From the NCBI GenBank assembly GCA_910587375.1, contig CAJULR010000003.1, forward strand, positions 1 through 16,678: 16,678 nt of DNA. Direction: 5' to 3'. Below are positions 6,349-14,250 of the stretch, in pieces (positions within the stretch are counted from its first letter, which is position 1; every line of letters begins with the position of its first letter). Source of the DNA: Candidatus Gastranaerophilales bacterium (lineage in GTDB: Bacteria > Cyanobacteriota > Vampirovibrionia > Gastranaerophilales > Gastranaerophilaceae). Position numbers and translations under genes: made by a program. The notes under the pieces were generated by a model. The model had not been told where the DNA came from. It made no database searches and worked only from the letters and a program-made list of their open reading frames with translations.

Positions 6349-6906
6349 TTAACCAAGCAGCTTTTTTTCAACAATCTCTGCCGCTGTGCGAATAAAGGCT
6401 TCACAAGGGCGTGAGGCATAATATTCTTCTGTCCTTTTTGAAGGAATGTGGGAAAAATTTTCTTCCTTGCTGGCATTTTTTAAGAAAAGCGCCACAGTAT
6501 CTGTCAAAACAGGCTGTGCCTTAGAGTTTTCAAGCCCCAAAAGCTCTCTGCAAATTATCGTCCTATGGCACTTTTTGAATTCCTCTGCAAGATTTTGAAT
6601 AAGTTCATAATGCAAAGCCTTTGCTATATCGTCATTTGGGGAGTCATACCCCTTTAAAAGCCCTGCCACCATAAACATAGCGCTCACCGCCCCGCAAACT
6701 TCGCGAAGACGCCCCATTCCGCCCCCAAAGGATGAAGCAAGTTTTAACACAGTTTTTTCATCTAACCCGACTTCTTTTTGAAAGGCAAGAAGGACAGACT
6801 GTGCGCAGTTATACCCTTTTTTAAAATTTTCTGCCGCAATAGCCGCTTTTTTGGGTTCATTTTCAACCTTTAATGGCTCCATTGTATTTGAATTTACGCT
6901 TTTCAT
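6349..6906 (-). CDS. C_GCAxxG_C_C family putative redox-active protein
   Basis: This 185-residue protein matches the C_GCAxxG_C_C family (PF09719). After a variable, perhaps disordered N-terminus (1-20) come FKKGYNCAQSVLLAF (Cys34), the glycine-rich GGGMGR with Cys71 in EVCGAVSAM, CRELLG (Cys119), and Cys168 in RPC. An additional Cys113 is present. The conserved cysteines are thought to bind a metal or cluster, or to do redox chemistry; the function is not established. Members occur mainly in anaerobes. The usual glycine after CGAVS is Ala75/Met here. No ribosome site is seen at the first ATG, so the start is uncertain. It follows the ABC exporter by 26 bases on the same strand and may be the last gene of that operon, although its role does not obviously fit glycan synthesis. 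Confidence 0.85.
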   Translation of the reverse strand: MKSVNSNTMEPLKVENEPKKAAIAAENFKKGYNCAQSVLLAFQKEVGLDEKTVLKLASSFGGGMGRLREVCGAVSAMFMVAGLLKGYDSPNDDIAKALHYELIQNLAEEFKKCHRTIICRELLGLENSKAQPVLTDTVALFLKNASKEENFSHIPSKRTEEYYASRPCEAFIRTAAEIVEKKLLG

Positions 6907-6932
6907 AAGAAAAATTTTAACATATAAAATAT

Positions 6933-8714
6933 TTACTTCACAATTTCTTTTTGCTTTTTAAACTGCATTTCATAAAGGGCTTTATATGCGCCGTTTTGAA
7001 TATCTAAAAGCTCATTATGAGTACCCTGTTCCACAATTTCACCCTGATTTATCACAACAATTTTATCCGCACTTTGAATAGTTGAAAGCCTGTGGGCAAT
7101 GACAAAAACGGTTTTATCCTTCATAAGGTTTTCAATTGCCTTTTGAACAACAGCTTCCGCCTTGTTATCAAGCGCACTTGTTGCCTCGTCTAAAATGATA
7201 ACTGGTGCGTCTTTTAAAAAGGCCCTTGCTATTGCAACACGCTGCTTTTGGCCGCCGGATAATAATATGCCGCGCTCGCCAATTTGGGTATCAAGGCCAT
7301 CCTTTAAAGTTTGGATAAAATCATCCAAATATGCCATTTTAACTGCTTTTTGAATGTCTTCTTCATTTGCATTTTTATTCCCAAGAAGAATATTTTCCCT
7401 TATGGTGCCTGAAAACAAGAAATTATCCTGAAAAACAACTGCAATATTTTCCCTTAAGGATTCAAGTGTATAATCCCTGATATCAACATCATCGATTGAA
7501 ATTGAACCCGATTTAATGTCGTAAAAACGTGGGAGAAGATTTACAAAAGTTGTCTTGCCGCCGCCTGAATTTCCAACAAGCGCAACGGTTTCACCTTTTT
7601 TAATTTCAAGGTTAATATTTTTTAAAACAGGAACATTTGGAACATATTCAAAACAAACATCTTTGAATTGAATTTTGCTATGCCCCCGCCCCAAAACCAA
7701 AGCATTAGGCCTGTTTGAAATTGCCGGCTTTAAATTCAACATGCCAAAAACACGCTCTATTGCCATAAAAGAAAATTGCACAGCATTAAAATTGTTGCCA
7801 AGATTTTTAATTGGCGTGTAGAGCATAATTAAAGCCGTTATAAATGAAACAAAATTCCCTGATGTAATTTGCTTTGTTAAAATCAAATGCGAACCATAGC
7901 CAATTGCAAGGCCAATTCCAACTGACACAATTACATGCATCATTGGAGAAAGCCAGCTTGTTCTTTGAACAATTTTAATTTTTAAAGAAAAAATATCTGA
8001 CAATATTTTTCTAAATTTATTTTCCTGATATTCTTTCAGGTTATAGGAAGTTATGGTTTTATTCCCTGTGTATGTTTCATTATAGGATGTAATAATCGTA
8101 GCGCCCACTGCAACCGATTTATCCATAACCCCTTTGATTCTTTTCCTGATACTAGCAAGGGGCAAAAAAGCTCCACCCAAGATAACAACCGCAATTAAAG
8201 CAAGCTGCCAGGAATTATAAAACAAAACACAAACAAGAGAAATTGAAGAAAAAAGCCTTGAAACAAAAACCTTTAAATTATCTAAAAGCCCGGCGCACGC
8301 AGTGTCTGCGTCTGCGTTAAACCTAAAAACAATATCGCCCGATTTTCTGCTGTCAAAAAATGAAGTTTGGAAGGTCAGCAATTTTTGATACAAAGAAATC
8401 TTTAAATCATTCGTAATTTTCCCGCCAACCCAAGTGTTTAAATATGTTGCAAGATAATTCAAAAGCCCTTGAATTATAGTAAATGCAACAATTCCAAAAG
8501 GAATATACCACGGGGATTGCACCGTCTTTTCAACCATAACAAGATCCATATATGGTTTTAAAGATAGCGCAATAACCGCGTCCAGCGAGCCTATCGGAAT
8601 ACAAATCAAAACCGCCAAAAGCGCCCGAAACCAGTAAGGTTTCACATATGGCAAAATTCTTGAATAATTAATATAAGCCTGACTGTTTTTAAATTTATTG
8701 ATAATATTTGTCAT
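6933..8714 (-). CDS. ABC exporter half-transporter, MsbA/PglK type (lipid or lipid-linked glycan flippase)
   Basis: This 593-residue protein has a six-helix exporter domain (about 25-320) fused to a nucleotide-binding domain (about 345-590). All ATPase motifs are intact: Walker A GNSGGGKTT (381-389), Q-loop Gln429, signature LSGGQ (485-489), Walker B VIILDE (505-510), and H-loop His541 in AHRLST. It would work as a homodimer in the inner membrane. The sequence resembles MsbA, which flips lipid A, but PglK, which flips undecaprenyl-linked glycans in Campylobacter, has the same layout. Its ATG overlaps the stop of acpS by ATGA, placing it at the end of the sugar-acylation operon. Context therefore favours export of the glycolipid made here, but a housekeeping MsbA is not excluded. 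It is followed after 26 bases by the C_GCAxxG gene. Confidence 0.93.
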   Translation of the reverse strand: MTNIINKFKNSQAYINYSRILPYVKPYWFRALLAVLICIPIGSLDAVIALSLKPYMDLVMVEKTVQSPWYIPFGIVAFTIIQGLLNYLATYLNTWVGGKITNDLKISLYQKLLTFQTSFFDSRKSGDIVFRFNADADTACAGLLDNLKVFVSRLFSSISLVCVLFYNSWQLALIAVVILGGAFLPLASIRKRIKGVMDKSVAVGATIITSYNETYTGNKTITSYNLKEYQENKFRKILSDIFSLKIKIVQRTSWLSPMMHVIVSVGIGLAIGYGSHLILTKQITSGNFVSFITALIMLYTPIKNLGNNFNAVQFSFMAIERVFGMLNLKPAISNRPNALVLGRGHSKIQFKDVCFEYVPNVPVLKNINLEIKKGETVALVGNSGGGKTTFVNLLPRFYDIKSGSISIDDVDIRDYTLESLRENIAVVFQDNFLFSGTIRENILLGNKNANEEDIQKAVKMAYLDDFIQTLKDGLDTQIGERGILLSGGQKQRVAIARAFLKDAPVIILDEATSALDNKAEAVVQKAIENLMKDKTVFVIAHRLSTIQSADKIVVINQGEIVEQGTHNELLDIQNGAYKALYEMQFKKQKEIVK

Positions 8715-9094
8715 AATTTTCCTTCTACCATAACAAAAGCGATTGCCTTTTCCTTTTCATGTGAAAGCGAAATTTTAACCACGAATTGCTCAAACCCGTC
8801 CGGAAGCCTTACTTCAGGTTTTCCACTTTCATTATTTAAAATTTCTATCTCAGAATGTTTAATTTCAACGTCTAAAGAAGATATTGCTTTTATAAAGGCT
8901 TCTTTGGCGCAAAACCTTGCTGTTAAATGCTCTGCGGGACGCCCTTTTGAAAAACAATATTTTAATTCTTTATCCGAAAATATTGTCTTAAGAAAAAATA
9001 AATCTTCTTCTGGCATTTTTGAAGAGCTTAAGGAATTCTTAGAATACTTCTTAAATCTCCCTATATCCTCAATATCCACACCAATATCAAACAC
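8711..9094 (-). CDS. acpS: Holo-[acyl-carrier-protein] synthase
   Basis: AcpS transfers 4'-phosphopantetheine from CoA to the serine of apo-ACP. The family's features are in order: DIGVDIEDIGRF with the metal-binding Asp near the N-terminus, FSDKELKYCF, the central helix LTARFCAKEAFIKA (Lys-Glu pair binding metal and CoA), and SLSHEKEKAIAFVMVE at the end. Length (127 residues) is typical. No ATG starts the frame. GTG at 9094 is chosen because AGGGG lies eight bases upstream; a TTG at 9100 (adding two residues) is the alternative but sits only two bases from that site. The gene overlaps both neighbours: eight bases with the FrhB/pyruvyl-transferase gene and ATGA with the ABC exporter. It probably activates the ACP encoded at 12856-13086, and could also serve the cell's fatty-acid ACP. 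Confidence 0.93.
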   Translation of the reverse strand: MFDIGVDIEDIGRFKKYSKNSLSSSKMPEEDLFFLKTIFSDKELKYCFSKGRPAEHLTARFCAKEAFIKAISSLDVEIKHSEIEILNNESGKPEVRLPDGFEQFVVKISLSHEKEKAIAFVMVEGKL

Positions 9095-11474
9095 CGGCAA
9101 TTCCCCTTTGAACCCTCCTAGCGCTTTTTATCTTTTTGTGATAGATTTTTTGTTTCTCCTTATAGCACGCTTTAATTGCACCAAAAACAAAATTTTTCAA
9201 AATTTTATATTTTAAATATTTTCTATAGTTTTTCTTGTAATTTATTACATTGTGCAATCCTTCAATAGAAACAAAGTCGTTGCCTTCTTGAAGAGCCAAA
9301 ATCTTATCGCTTAAACTTTTAATAACAGCGTCTGCCGGGTTTATTTTGGATAAATCTTTAGGGGCTTCAAGTACCTCTTTTAGCCATTTAATGGAACATT
9401 CTTTTTCCTTTGCAAGAATGGAATTAACCTTTTCCCAGTCAATTACTTTAAATAAGTCAGTTTCATTATAATTGTTTGAATCTTTTAAAATTCTTGATGA
9501 CAAATCAAAAATACCAAGCAGAGTTTCAAACCTGGAAAAATCAGTCATATTCGGTTTTACCACCCAAAATGGGATGTTGAAAATAATTGCAAAACAACAA
9601 GCGTGGTAAGAATTTGTAACTAATACTTTGGAATTTTTAATGGAGCTCAACCATTTCCCAACACTTCTTCCCTCAGAATCTGTTTGATTATACAAAGAAA
9701 CTTCTTCTTTGGGGTATTTTTTCAGCCATTCAGCCACCCTTTCTTTTGTTTCACTAGAAGCATTAACCATATATTCGAAAATACCGTTTTTATCTTCTTT
9801 GTACTCTTCAGCAAGCAAATTATAAGCCTCTTTATCCACAAGCAAAGTTGGGTCTAAAACCACTTTTGATTCTTTATTAAACACATTTTTTAAAATTTTT
9901 TGCCCTGAAAATTCCCTTACAGAAAGACTGTCAAATTTTTCCAAATAATATTTATTTTGAAGCGTCAAATCAAAGTTTGCTTTATAATCAGTGTTTGCAA
10001 AGCTTGGTGCATATGAAATTTTTTTCTTATCAAAAGACACAAAATCCAAAAAATTAAGTGAGTCGTTAAACCAAAGTGTGGACCATACACAATCCGCTCC
10101 AACAATAAAAGTATCAATATAACTATTTACTTCCCTTAATTCTGAATATGTATAGTAAGGTTTTGTAATTTTTAAATGCTTATTTGCAAACTTTTCAATA
10201 AAAGAACCTGAATATTCTGCCCTCCATTCAGGATATTGCCAATTGATTAAAACGGAAGAATACCCTAATTTTTCTACAACCATTTGCAAGGCATACGCAT
10301 TCAGGACTCCGCCATAATTTTTAAACGGCCACAAATTAAAAATGCCGACATCATATTTGTTTTCATTGCAATATTTTACTGTTTCTCTCAGACTTTTACC
10401 CTTTTTTAACATTCTAAAAAACGCTTTTCTGTTAGAATGTTGCTCCAGCGGAGTTTTTAAAGTTATATTGTAATAAGAAGCATAGTCCAGCGGAACTTTT
10501 GTGCAGACAGGAGTTTTGTTTTTAAATTTATTAAAAATTTCCTTCCCCTTTTTGCTGTTTAACAAAACAACAGATGTCCCTTTGTTATCATTTAGTTTTT
10601 TATCAAACCTCTCAATTGCCCAAAAATCACCAATTGTAATATCGGCTTCCCTTTGGCTTGTTGTATATGCGCAAGCTCCACAGCTTGGACGAAGACACAT
10701 ATTTTTTATAAAAGCCTGCAAATATATATCTTCTGCAAAAGGGCTGCCATAATATCGCTTGCCTGTGATAGTAGTAGTGGTAGTAGTAGCATAAACACCC
10801 CATCCGGCTTTTTTATCCCTAAAAGATGTGTGTTCAAATTTATCATCCTCTTGGAGGGTTTCCTCTAAATATTTGTCAAACACTTTTTGTGGTGGCACAC
10901 CATGGCAAATTAAATCAACAGTATAAAGATTTTCATATTTTTTGCCCAAGAAAGTGTTCAGCCCGGCAACCTGGCATGGAGTTCCTGTAAATAATACAAT
11001 TTTTCCCGCCTGCAAAAGATTTTTAATTTGAGAATAAACCGAATTTGTATCAGATTGAAGATACTTTGAACCGCGCAGCTTGTATAAATCTTCTTTATTA
11101 TTAATAATTATATGCTGAACCTTTTGCCCAACATAAGCAACACCGCACACAAGCCCGCCCATTTTAAAAATTTCATCGGCAATTAATGTAAAAGCGCCGC
11201 CCGAGGAGCTCACAAGGCGTGTTTCATCATCTGCTATAACAGCATAACAATCAGGGTTTTTGGTATTTTCTTTAAAGATTTCGGATTTATTTAAAGAAGG
11301 ACATACTTTTTTACACAGTCCGCAATTTGTACATTTTTCATCATCAATTGTCGGATAGAAAAACCCTTCATCGTCTTCTCGCATTAATATGGCGCTCTTG
11401 GGACAAATATTCACACAGGCGCGACAACCAACGCAATCCTTTTTATCAGCCAAAACCTCATTAATATTATTCAT
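9087..11474 (-). CDS. FrhB-type iron-sulfur flavoprotein fused to polysaccharide pyruvyl transferase
   Basis: A fusion of about 795 residues (numbering here from the ATG at 11480). Residues 10-62 hold two 4Fe-4S ferredoxin motifs, CVGCRACVNICP (Cys16/19/22/26) and CTNCGLCKKVCP (Cys50/53/56/60). Residues about 75-360 match the FrhB (coenzyme F420 hydrogenase beta) family, with SSGGAF, RGSKYLQS, FTGTPCQVAGL, DLICHGVP and GDFWAIE. Residues about 375-660 form a polysaccharide pyruvyl transferase domain (PF04230): YDVGIFNLWPFKNYGG, FIVGADCVW, VLDPTLL and VTNSYHACCFAI. The C-terminal 100 residues are basic and unassigned. Pyruvyl transferases add ketal pyruvate to sugars; some homologues act on other glycan steps. 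The FrhB part is presumably an electron-transfer flavoprotein of unknown substrate. The ATG at 11474 has GGAG six bases upstream and is preferred to 11480. It overlaps both neighbours by eight bases. Confidence 0.88.
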   Translation of the reverse strand: MNNINEVLADKKDCVGCRACVNICPKSAILMREDDEGFFYPTIDDEKCTNCGLCKKVCPSLNKSEIFKENTKNPDCYAVIADDETRLVSSSGGAFTLIADEIFKMGGLVCGVAYVGQKVQHIIINNKEDLYKLRGSKYLQSDTNSVYSQIKNLLQAGKIVLFTGTPCQVAGLNTFLGKKYENLYTVDLICHGVPPQKVFDKYLEETLQEDDKFEHTSFRDKKAGWGVYATTTTTTITGKRYYGSPFAEDIYLQAFIKNMCLRPSCGACAYTTSQREADITIGDFWAIERFDKKLNDNKGTSVVLLNSKKGKEIFNKFKNKTPVCTKVPLDYASYYNITLKTPLEQHSNRKAFFRMLKKGKSLRETVKYCNENKYDVGIFNLWPFKNYGGVLNAYALQMVVEKLGYSSVLINWQYPEWRAEYSGSFIEKFANKHLKITKPYYTYSELREVNSYIDTFIVGADCVWSTLWFNDSLNFLDFVSFDKKKISYAPSFANTDYKANFDLTLQNKYYLEKFDSLSVREFSGQKILKNVFNKESKVVLDPTLLVDKEAYNLLAEEYKEDKNGIFEYMVNASSETKERVAEWLKKYPKEEVSLYNQTDSEGRSVGKWLSSIKNSKVLVTNSYHACCFAIIFNIPFWVVKPNMTDFSRFETLLGIFDLSSRILKDSNNYNETDLFKVIDWEKVNSILAKEKECSIKWLKEVLEAPKDLSKINPADAVIKSLSDKILALQEGNDFVSIEGLHNVINYKKNYRKYLKYKILKNFVFGAIKACYKEKQKIYHKKIKSARRVQRGIAGV
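10769..10789 (-). repeat. In-frame ACT trinucleotide repeat encoding a Thr run
   Basis: Seven TAG-type triplets on the plus strand, one of them TGG, encode six consecutive Thr (residues 232-237) in the FrhB domain on the minus strand. Unit gain or loss would change the number of Thr without shifting the frame. Confidence 0.7.
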
Positions 11475-12117
11475 CAACATCTCCCACTTTAAGTGCCGGG
11501 TTTCCCTGCATATAGCATTTATCCTTGCAACCCTTAAAAATTGCGCTCATTGGGGCAATTTGATTATGATTTCCAACTTTTGAATGTGGCAAAAAGACGC
11601 TTGCAACCCCAATTTTATTGCCATTTCCAATTCTTGCCCCGCCCAAAATGTGGCTTTTTCCACCCAAGAAATTAAAATCACCAATTTGTGCGTCATGTCC
11701 TACAACAACATCCCCGTTAAACACATTTCCGTTCCCGATTTTAACATTTGGCCCGGGCGTAAAAGGTGCCACAAAAACATTCCCTTCGCCAATTTCAACG
11801 GTCGGGTTTATATAAACATAAGGGGCGATAAGGTTAAACATGTTAACCCCTCTTTCCTTGAGTTCTTTATATATTTTTTCCCTTAGTTCGGGATAACCGG
11901 CGCCGATTACAACATATTCATTTACATTGAATTTATGCTCAGAAACCTCACCAAGATAAAAGTCCTGCAAATTCAGATAGTCAACAGTGTGTCCATATCC
12001 GCCATGACCCAAAAAACCTCCAAATTGAATCTCGGGGTTCATCTCGCTCATCCATAATAAATATAAATAACATTCTCTTGCAAAACCATTTCCGCCGACT
12101 ATATATACTTTTTTCAC
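11467..12117 (-). CDS. NeuD/PglD-like sugar N- or O-acyltransferase (left-handed beta-helix)
   Basis: This 216-residue protein has the two-part layout of NeuD, PglD and related sugar acyltransferases. An N-terminal Rossmann-like domain begins KKVYIVGGNGFARE and contains VVIGAGYPELREKIY. A left-handed beta-helix of hexapeptide repeats runs from about 95 to 195. A His in VVVGHDAQIGDF (His141) is the likely general base. PglD acylates the 4-amino group of a dideoxy sugar with acetyl-CoA. Here the adjacent ACP, ketosynthase and reductase suggest that the donor may be a (hydroxy)acyl thioester instead; this is inference. The start is taken as GTG at 12117, which shares its G with the TAG stop of the SDR gene (TAGTG) and has GGGG seven bases upstream. 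A TTG at 12132 is the alternative. The stop overlaps the next gene by eight bases. Confidence 0.88.
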   Translation of the reverse strand: MKKVYIVGGNGFARECYLYLLWMSEMNPEIQFGGFLGHGGYGHTVDYLNLQDFYLGEVSEHKFNVNEYVVIGAGYPELREKIYKELKERGVNMFNLIAPYVYINPTVEIGEGNVFVAPFTPGPNVKIGNGNVFNGDVVVGHDAQIGDFNFLGGKSHILGGARIGNGNKIGVASVFLPHSKVGNHNQIAPMSAIFKGCKDKCYMQGNPALKVGDVDE

Positions 12118-12863
12118 TACATTACCCCGCAATCAACTACATAGTTTTGAGCAGTTATCCATTTTGCAGCGTCCGATAAAAGAAACACAACTACATTTGC
12201 AACATCACTCACTTCACCCAAGCCCATCGGATAGCTCCAACTTGCTCTCTCATCCCCTACGATGTCTTTTATCCAATCTTGCATTGGAGTTTTAATATCA
12301 GATGGAGAAACACAATTAAACCTTATTTTTTGCAAAGCAAATTCTTTTGCCACAGAGCGAATTGAAGCAATTAAAGCAGCCTTGGCACCAGAATACGCAG
12401 CCATGCCTCTGTTGCAAGCATTTGCAGCCAAAGAAGAAATAAAAACAGCGCTTGCGCCTTCGCCAATATTATTCCTTTTATCCGAAAAGGCTTTTGCCAA
12501 CATCAAGGGTGCAAAATAATCAATATTAAACAAATTTTGAACATCATTTATATTGAGCAACTTAAGCGGCTGAACGGCAGTCACCCCTGCGCAGCAAGCT
12601 AGCCCTGAAAATTTGCCATATTTATTTTTAAGTTCTTTAACATGTTGAGGCAAATTTTCAATGTCTTGAGTTAAATCTTTCATCTCAATGTGCATATTTT
12701 CAGGATATTTACATTTTGCCTTCATTGCATTCAGGCGCTCTTCATTCCTTGCAATGCCCACAACTGTAGCGCCAAGTTCATTAAGAAGAAGTGCTGTGCC
12801 TTCCCCTATGCCAGAGCTTGCACCGGTTACAATATAGACCTGCTCTTTATTAAAACTAATCAT
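12117..12863 (-). CDS. Short-chain dehydrogenase/reductase, FabG-like
   Basis: This 248-residue protein has the classical SDR fold and motifs. The NAD(P)-binding TGASSGIG is at 13-20. The structural NNAG motif is altered to CCAG (90-93). The catalytic residues are Asn113, Ser144, Tyr157 and Lys161 (YSGAK). The family's SPSDIKTPM loop and a C-terminal VDCGVM, as in FabG-type VDGGM endings, follow. FabG enzymes reduce 3-oxoacyl-ACP to 3-hydroxyacyl-ACP. With ACP and a KAS III-like enzyme immediately upstream, a similar reaction here is the simplest reading; reduction of a nucleotide sugar is an alternative. ATG at 12863 is chosen: AGGAG lies nine bases upstream and it overlaps the ACP stop by eight bases. 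TTG at 12881 is less likely. The next gene starts on the final G of this stop codon. Confidence 0.9.
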   Translation of the reverse strand: MISFNKEQVYIVTGASSGIGEGTALLLNELGATVVGIARNEERLNAMKAKCKYPENMHIEMKDLTQDIENLPQHVKELKNKYGKFSGLACCAGVTAVQPLKLLNINDVQNLFNIDYFAPLMLAKAFSDKRNNIGEGASAVFISSLAANACNRGMAAYSGAKAALIASIRSVAKEFALQKIRFNCVSPSDIKTPMQDWIKDIVGDERASWSYPMGLGEVSDVANVVVFLLSDAAKWITAQNYVVDCGVM

Positions 12864-13086
12864 CAATTTTTTCTCCTGCAAGCTTGATTAAATCCACGGG
12901 GGTTTTAATGTCTTTCAAGTCATTCAACGTAATAGCGATTTCAAAATTCTTTTTATAATAAGCCATTACAGCCATTTTTGATAAAGAATCCCACTCTTCC
13001 ATTTCATCTAAATTCTGATTTACATCGATAGAATCTTCCGTTTGAAGAATGTCCTCTAAGGCTACTAAAAATTCATCTTTTTTCAT
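12856..13086 (-). CDS. Acyl carrier protein (pathway-specific)
   Basis: This is a 76-residue acidic four-helix protein. The phosphopantetheine attachment site is Ser34 in EEWDSLSKMAVM. The Trp before Asp-Ser-Leu is common in specialised ACPs of secondary metabolism and glycan loci, whereas fatty-acid AcpP usually has GADSLD. It would carry an acyl intermediate as a thioester for the neighbouring ketosynthase and reductase after activation by AcpS (8711-9094). AGGAG lies eight bases before the ATG. The gap to the upstream ketosynthase gene is three bases, and its stop overlaps the SDR start. Confidence 0.93.
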   Translation of the reverse strand: MKKDEFLVALEDILQTEDSIDVNQNLDEMEEWDSLSKMAVMAYYKKNFEIAITLNDLKDIKTPVDLIKLAGEKIDD

Positions 13087-13089
13087 TTT

Positions 13090-14250
13090 TTACTCTCCTT
13101 TTATTTTCTTTCTCCAATAGTCAATATAACCTTCTCTTGTTCTTACATAGTCAGGCTTTACAAAGGTTTTTACCTCTGAAACATATGTATTTTCAAGGTT
13201 TAAAACAGCGCTTGCAGCAATTAACCCGTTTCCATAGCCGCAACAGCAAAGCTTATCTTTCTTTATTTCTTTGTCCAGGCAGGCTATGGTTGTTGGGATT
13301 GAGCACATTGTGTTGTTTCCATAAGTTTCAAATGCAGTATATGGAATTTTTTCTTCTTCAAAACCTGCGCCAATGCCCACAGATTGAATAATTTGCTTGT
13401 TTGCCTGGTGCAAACATAAAACATTGATGTCACCTTGGCTTACCCCTGCATATTTAAGAACATTTTTAATATTTTCAGGCACAACTTTGATTGTAAAATC
13501 AAACACGGCAATTCCGTCCATATAGCCACCCATTAAAGGAACCCTCATGCCGGTTGGCATTACGATAGTTTCGCATATTAATTCTTTCAAAAAATCAAAC
13601 TCATTTTCATTTGACCAGTCCATTCTAAATCTGGTACCCGAAAATGGAGATACTATCGCTTCAAACCCGGAACTTACTGTTTCAATGTTATAAAAAGAAT
13701 CAATTTCATCTTCCGAATATTCAACCAAAGTAGCACAGCCACCATCTCCAAAAATTGGGGCAGAATTTCTGTTTGAAGGGTCAATCCCAACAGATGGCGT
13801 ATCTCCGTTTAAAAGCAAAACTTTCTTATATGCGCCGGATTCCACCATCTGACTTACCATATGCAGCCCGAAAATCCAGCCGGCACAGCCTTGGTTAATA
13901 TCCGTTGCAATACAATTTTGAGAAAGCCCCAGTTTGTCATGCAGAAAATAGGCCGTTGCAGGGTTCATAACATCAGGCTGCTGCACAACAAATACAAGCG
14001 CGTCAACAGTGCTCTTATCTATATTCATTTCTTTTATAAGATTTTGCGCAGCATTAAAAGCAAGGTCTGCAGGGGTTGTCGTATTATCAGCAACTCTTCT
14101 TTTCCAAAAGCCCACCATTTTACGCATTCTGTCTATTTTTTTAACACTGTTGCCGTAATATTCAGCCTCGTCATATATATTAATCTCTTTTTCAGGGACA
14201 ACAACGCTTACGCCAGAAATTTTTGCATGTTTAAACCTCGATAATGCCAT
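13090..14250 (-). CDS. 3-oxoacyl-ACP synthase III (KAS III/FabH) family protein
   Basis: This 386-residue thiolase-fold enzyme has the full KAS III triad: Cys122 in INQGCAGWIFGL, His281 in CLHQANKQ, and Asn312 in YGNNTMCSIPT. GDGGCATLVE (168-177) and the closing GYGNGLIAASAVL glycine loop are also present. At 386 residues it is about 70 longer than FabH, mainly from an insertion around 190-250 and a C-terminal tail. FabH condenses acetyl-CoA with malonyl-ACP. Here the adjacent ACP and SDR suggest synthesis of a short 3-oxoacyl, then 3-hydroxyacyl, group for sugar acylation. Simple acyl transfer from CoA to ACP is also possible. The start shares bases with the GT2 stop (TAATG) and has AGGAG five bases upstream, indicating coupled translation. 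Confidence 0.92.
   Translation of the reverse strand: MALSRFKHAKISGVSVVVPEKEINIYDEAEYYGNSVKKIDRMRKMVGFWKRRVADNTTTPADLAFNAAQNLIKEMNIDKSTVDALVFVVQQPDVMNPATAYFLHDKLGLSQNCIATDINQGCAGWIFGLHMVSQMVESGAYKKVLLLNGDTPSVGIDPSNRNSAPIFGDGGCATLVEYSEDEIDSFYNIETVSSGFEAIVSPFSGTRFRMDWSNENEFDFLKELICETIVMPTGMRVPLMGGYMDGIAVFDFTIKVVPENIKNVLKYAGVSQGDINVLCLHQANKQIIQSVGIGAGFEEEKIPYTAFETYGNNTMCSIPTTIACLDKEIKKDKLCCCGYGNGLIAASAVLNLENTYVSEVKTFVKPDYVRTREGYIDYWRKKIKGE

Noticed and set aside
13861..14244. 127-codon plus-strand frame
   Set aside because: It lies wholly antisense to the KAS III gene, which has all catalytic motifs; no independent start signal was found.
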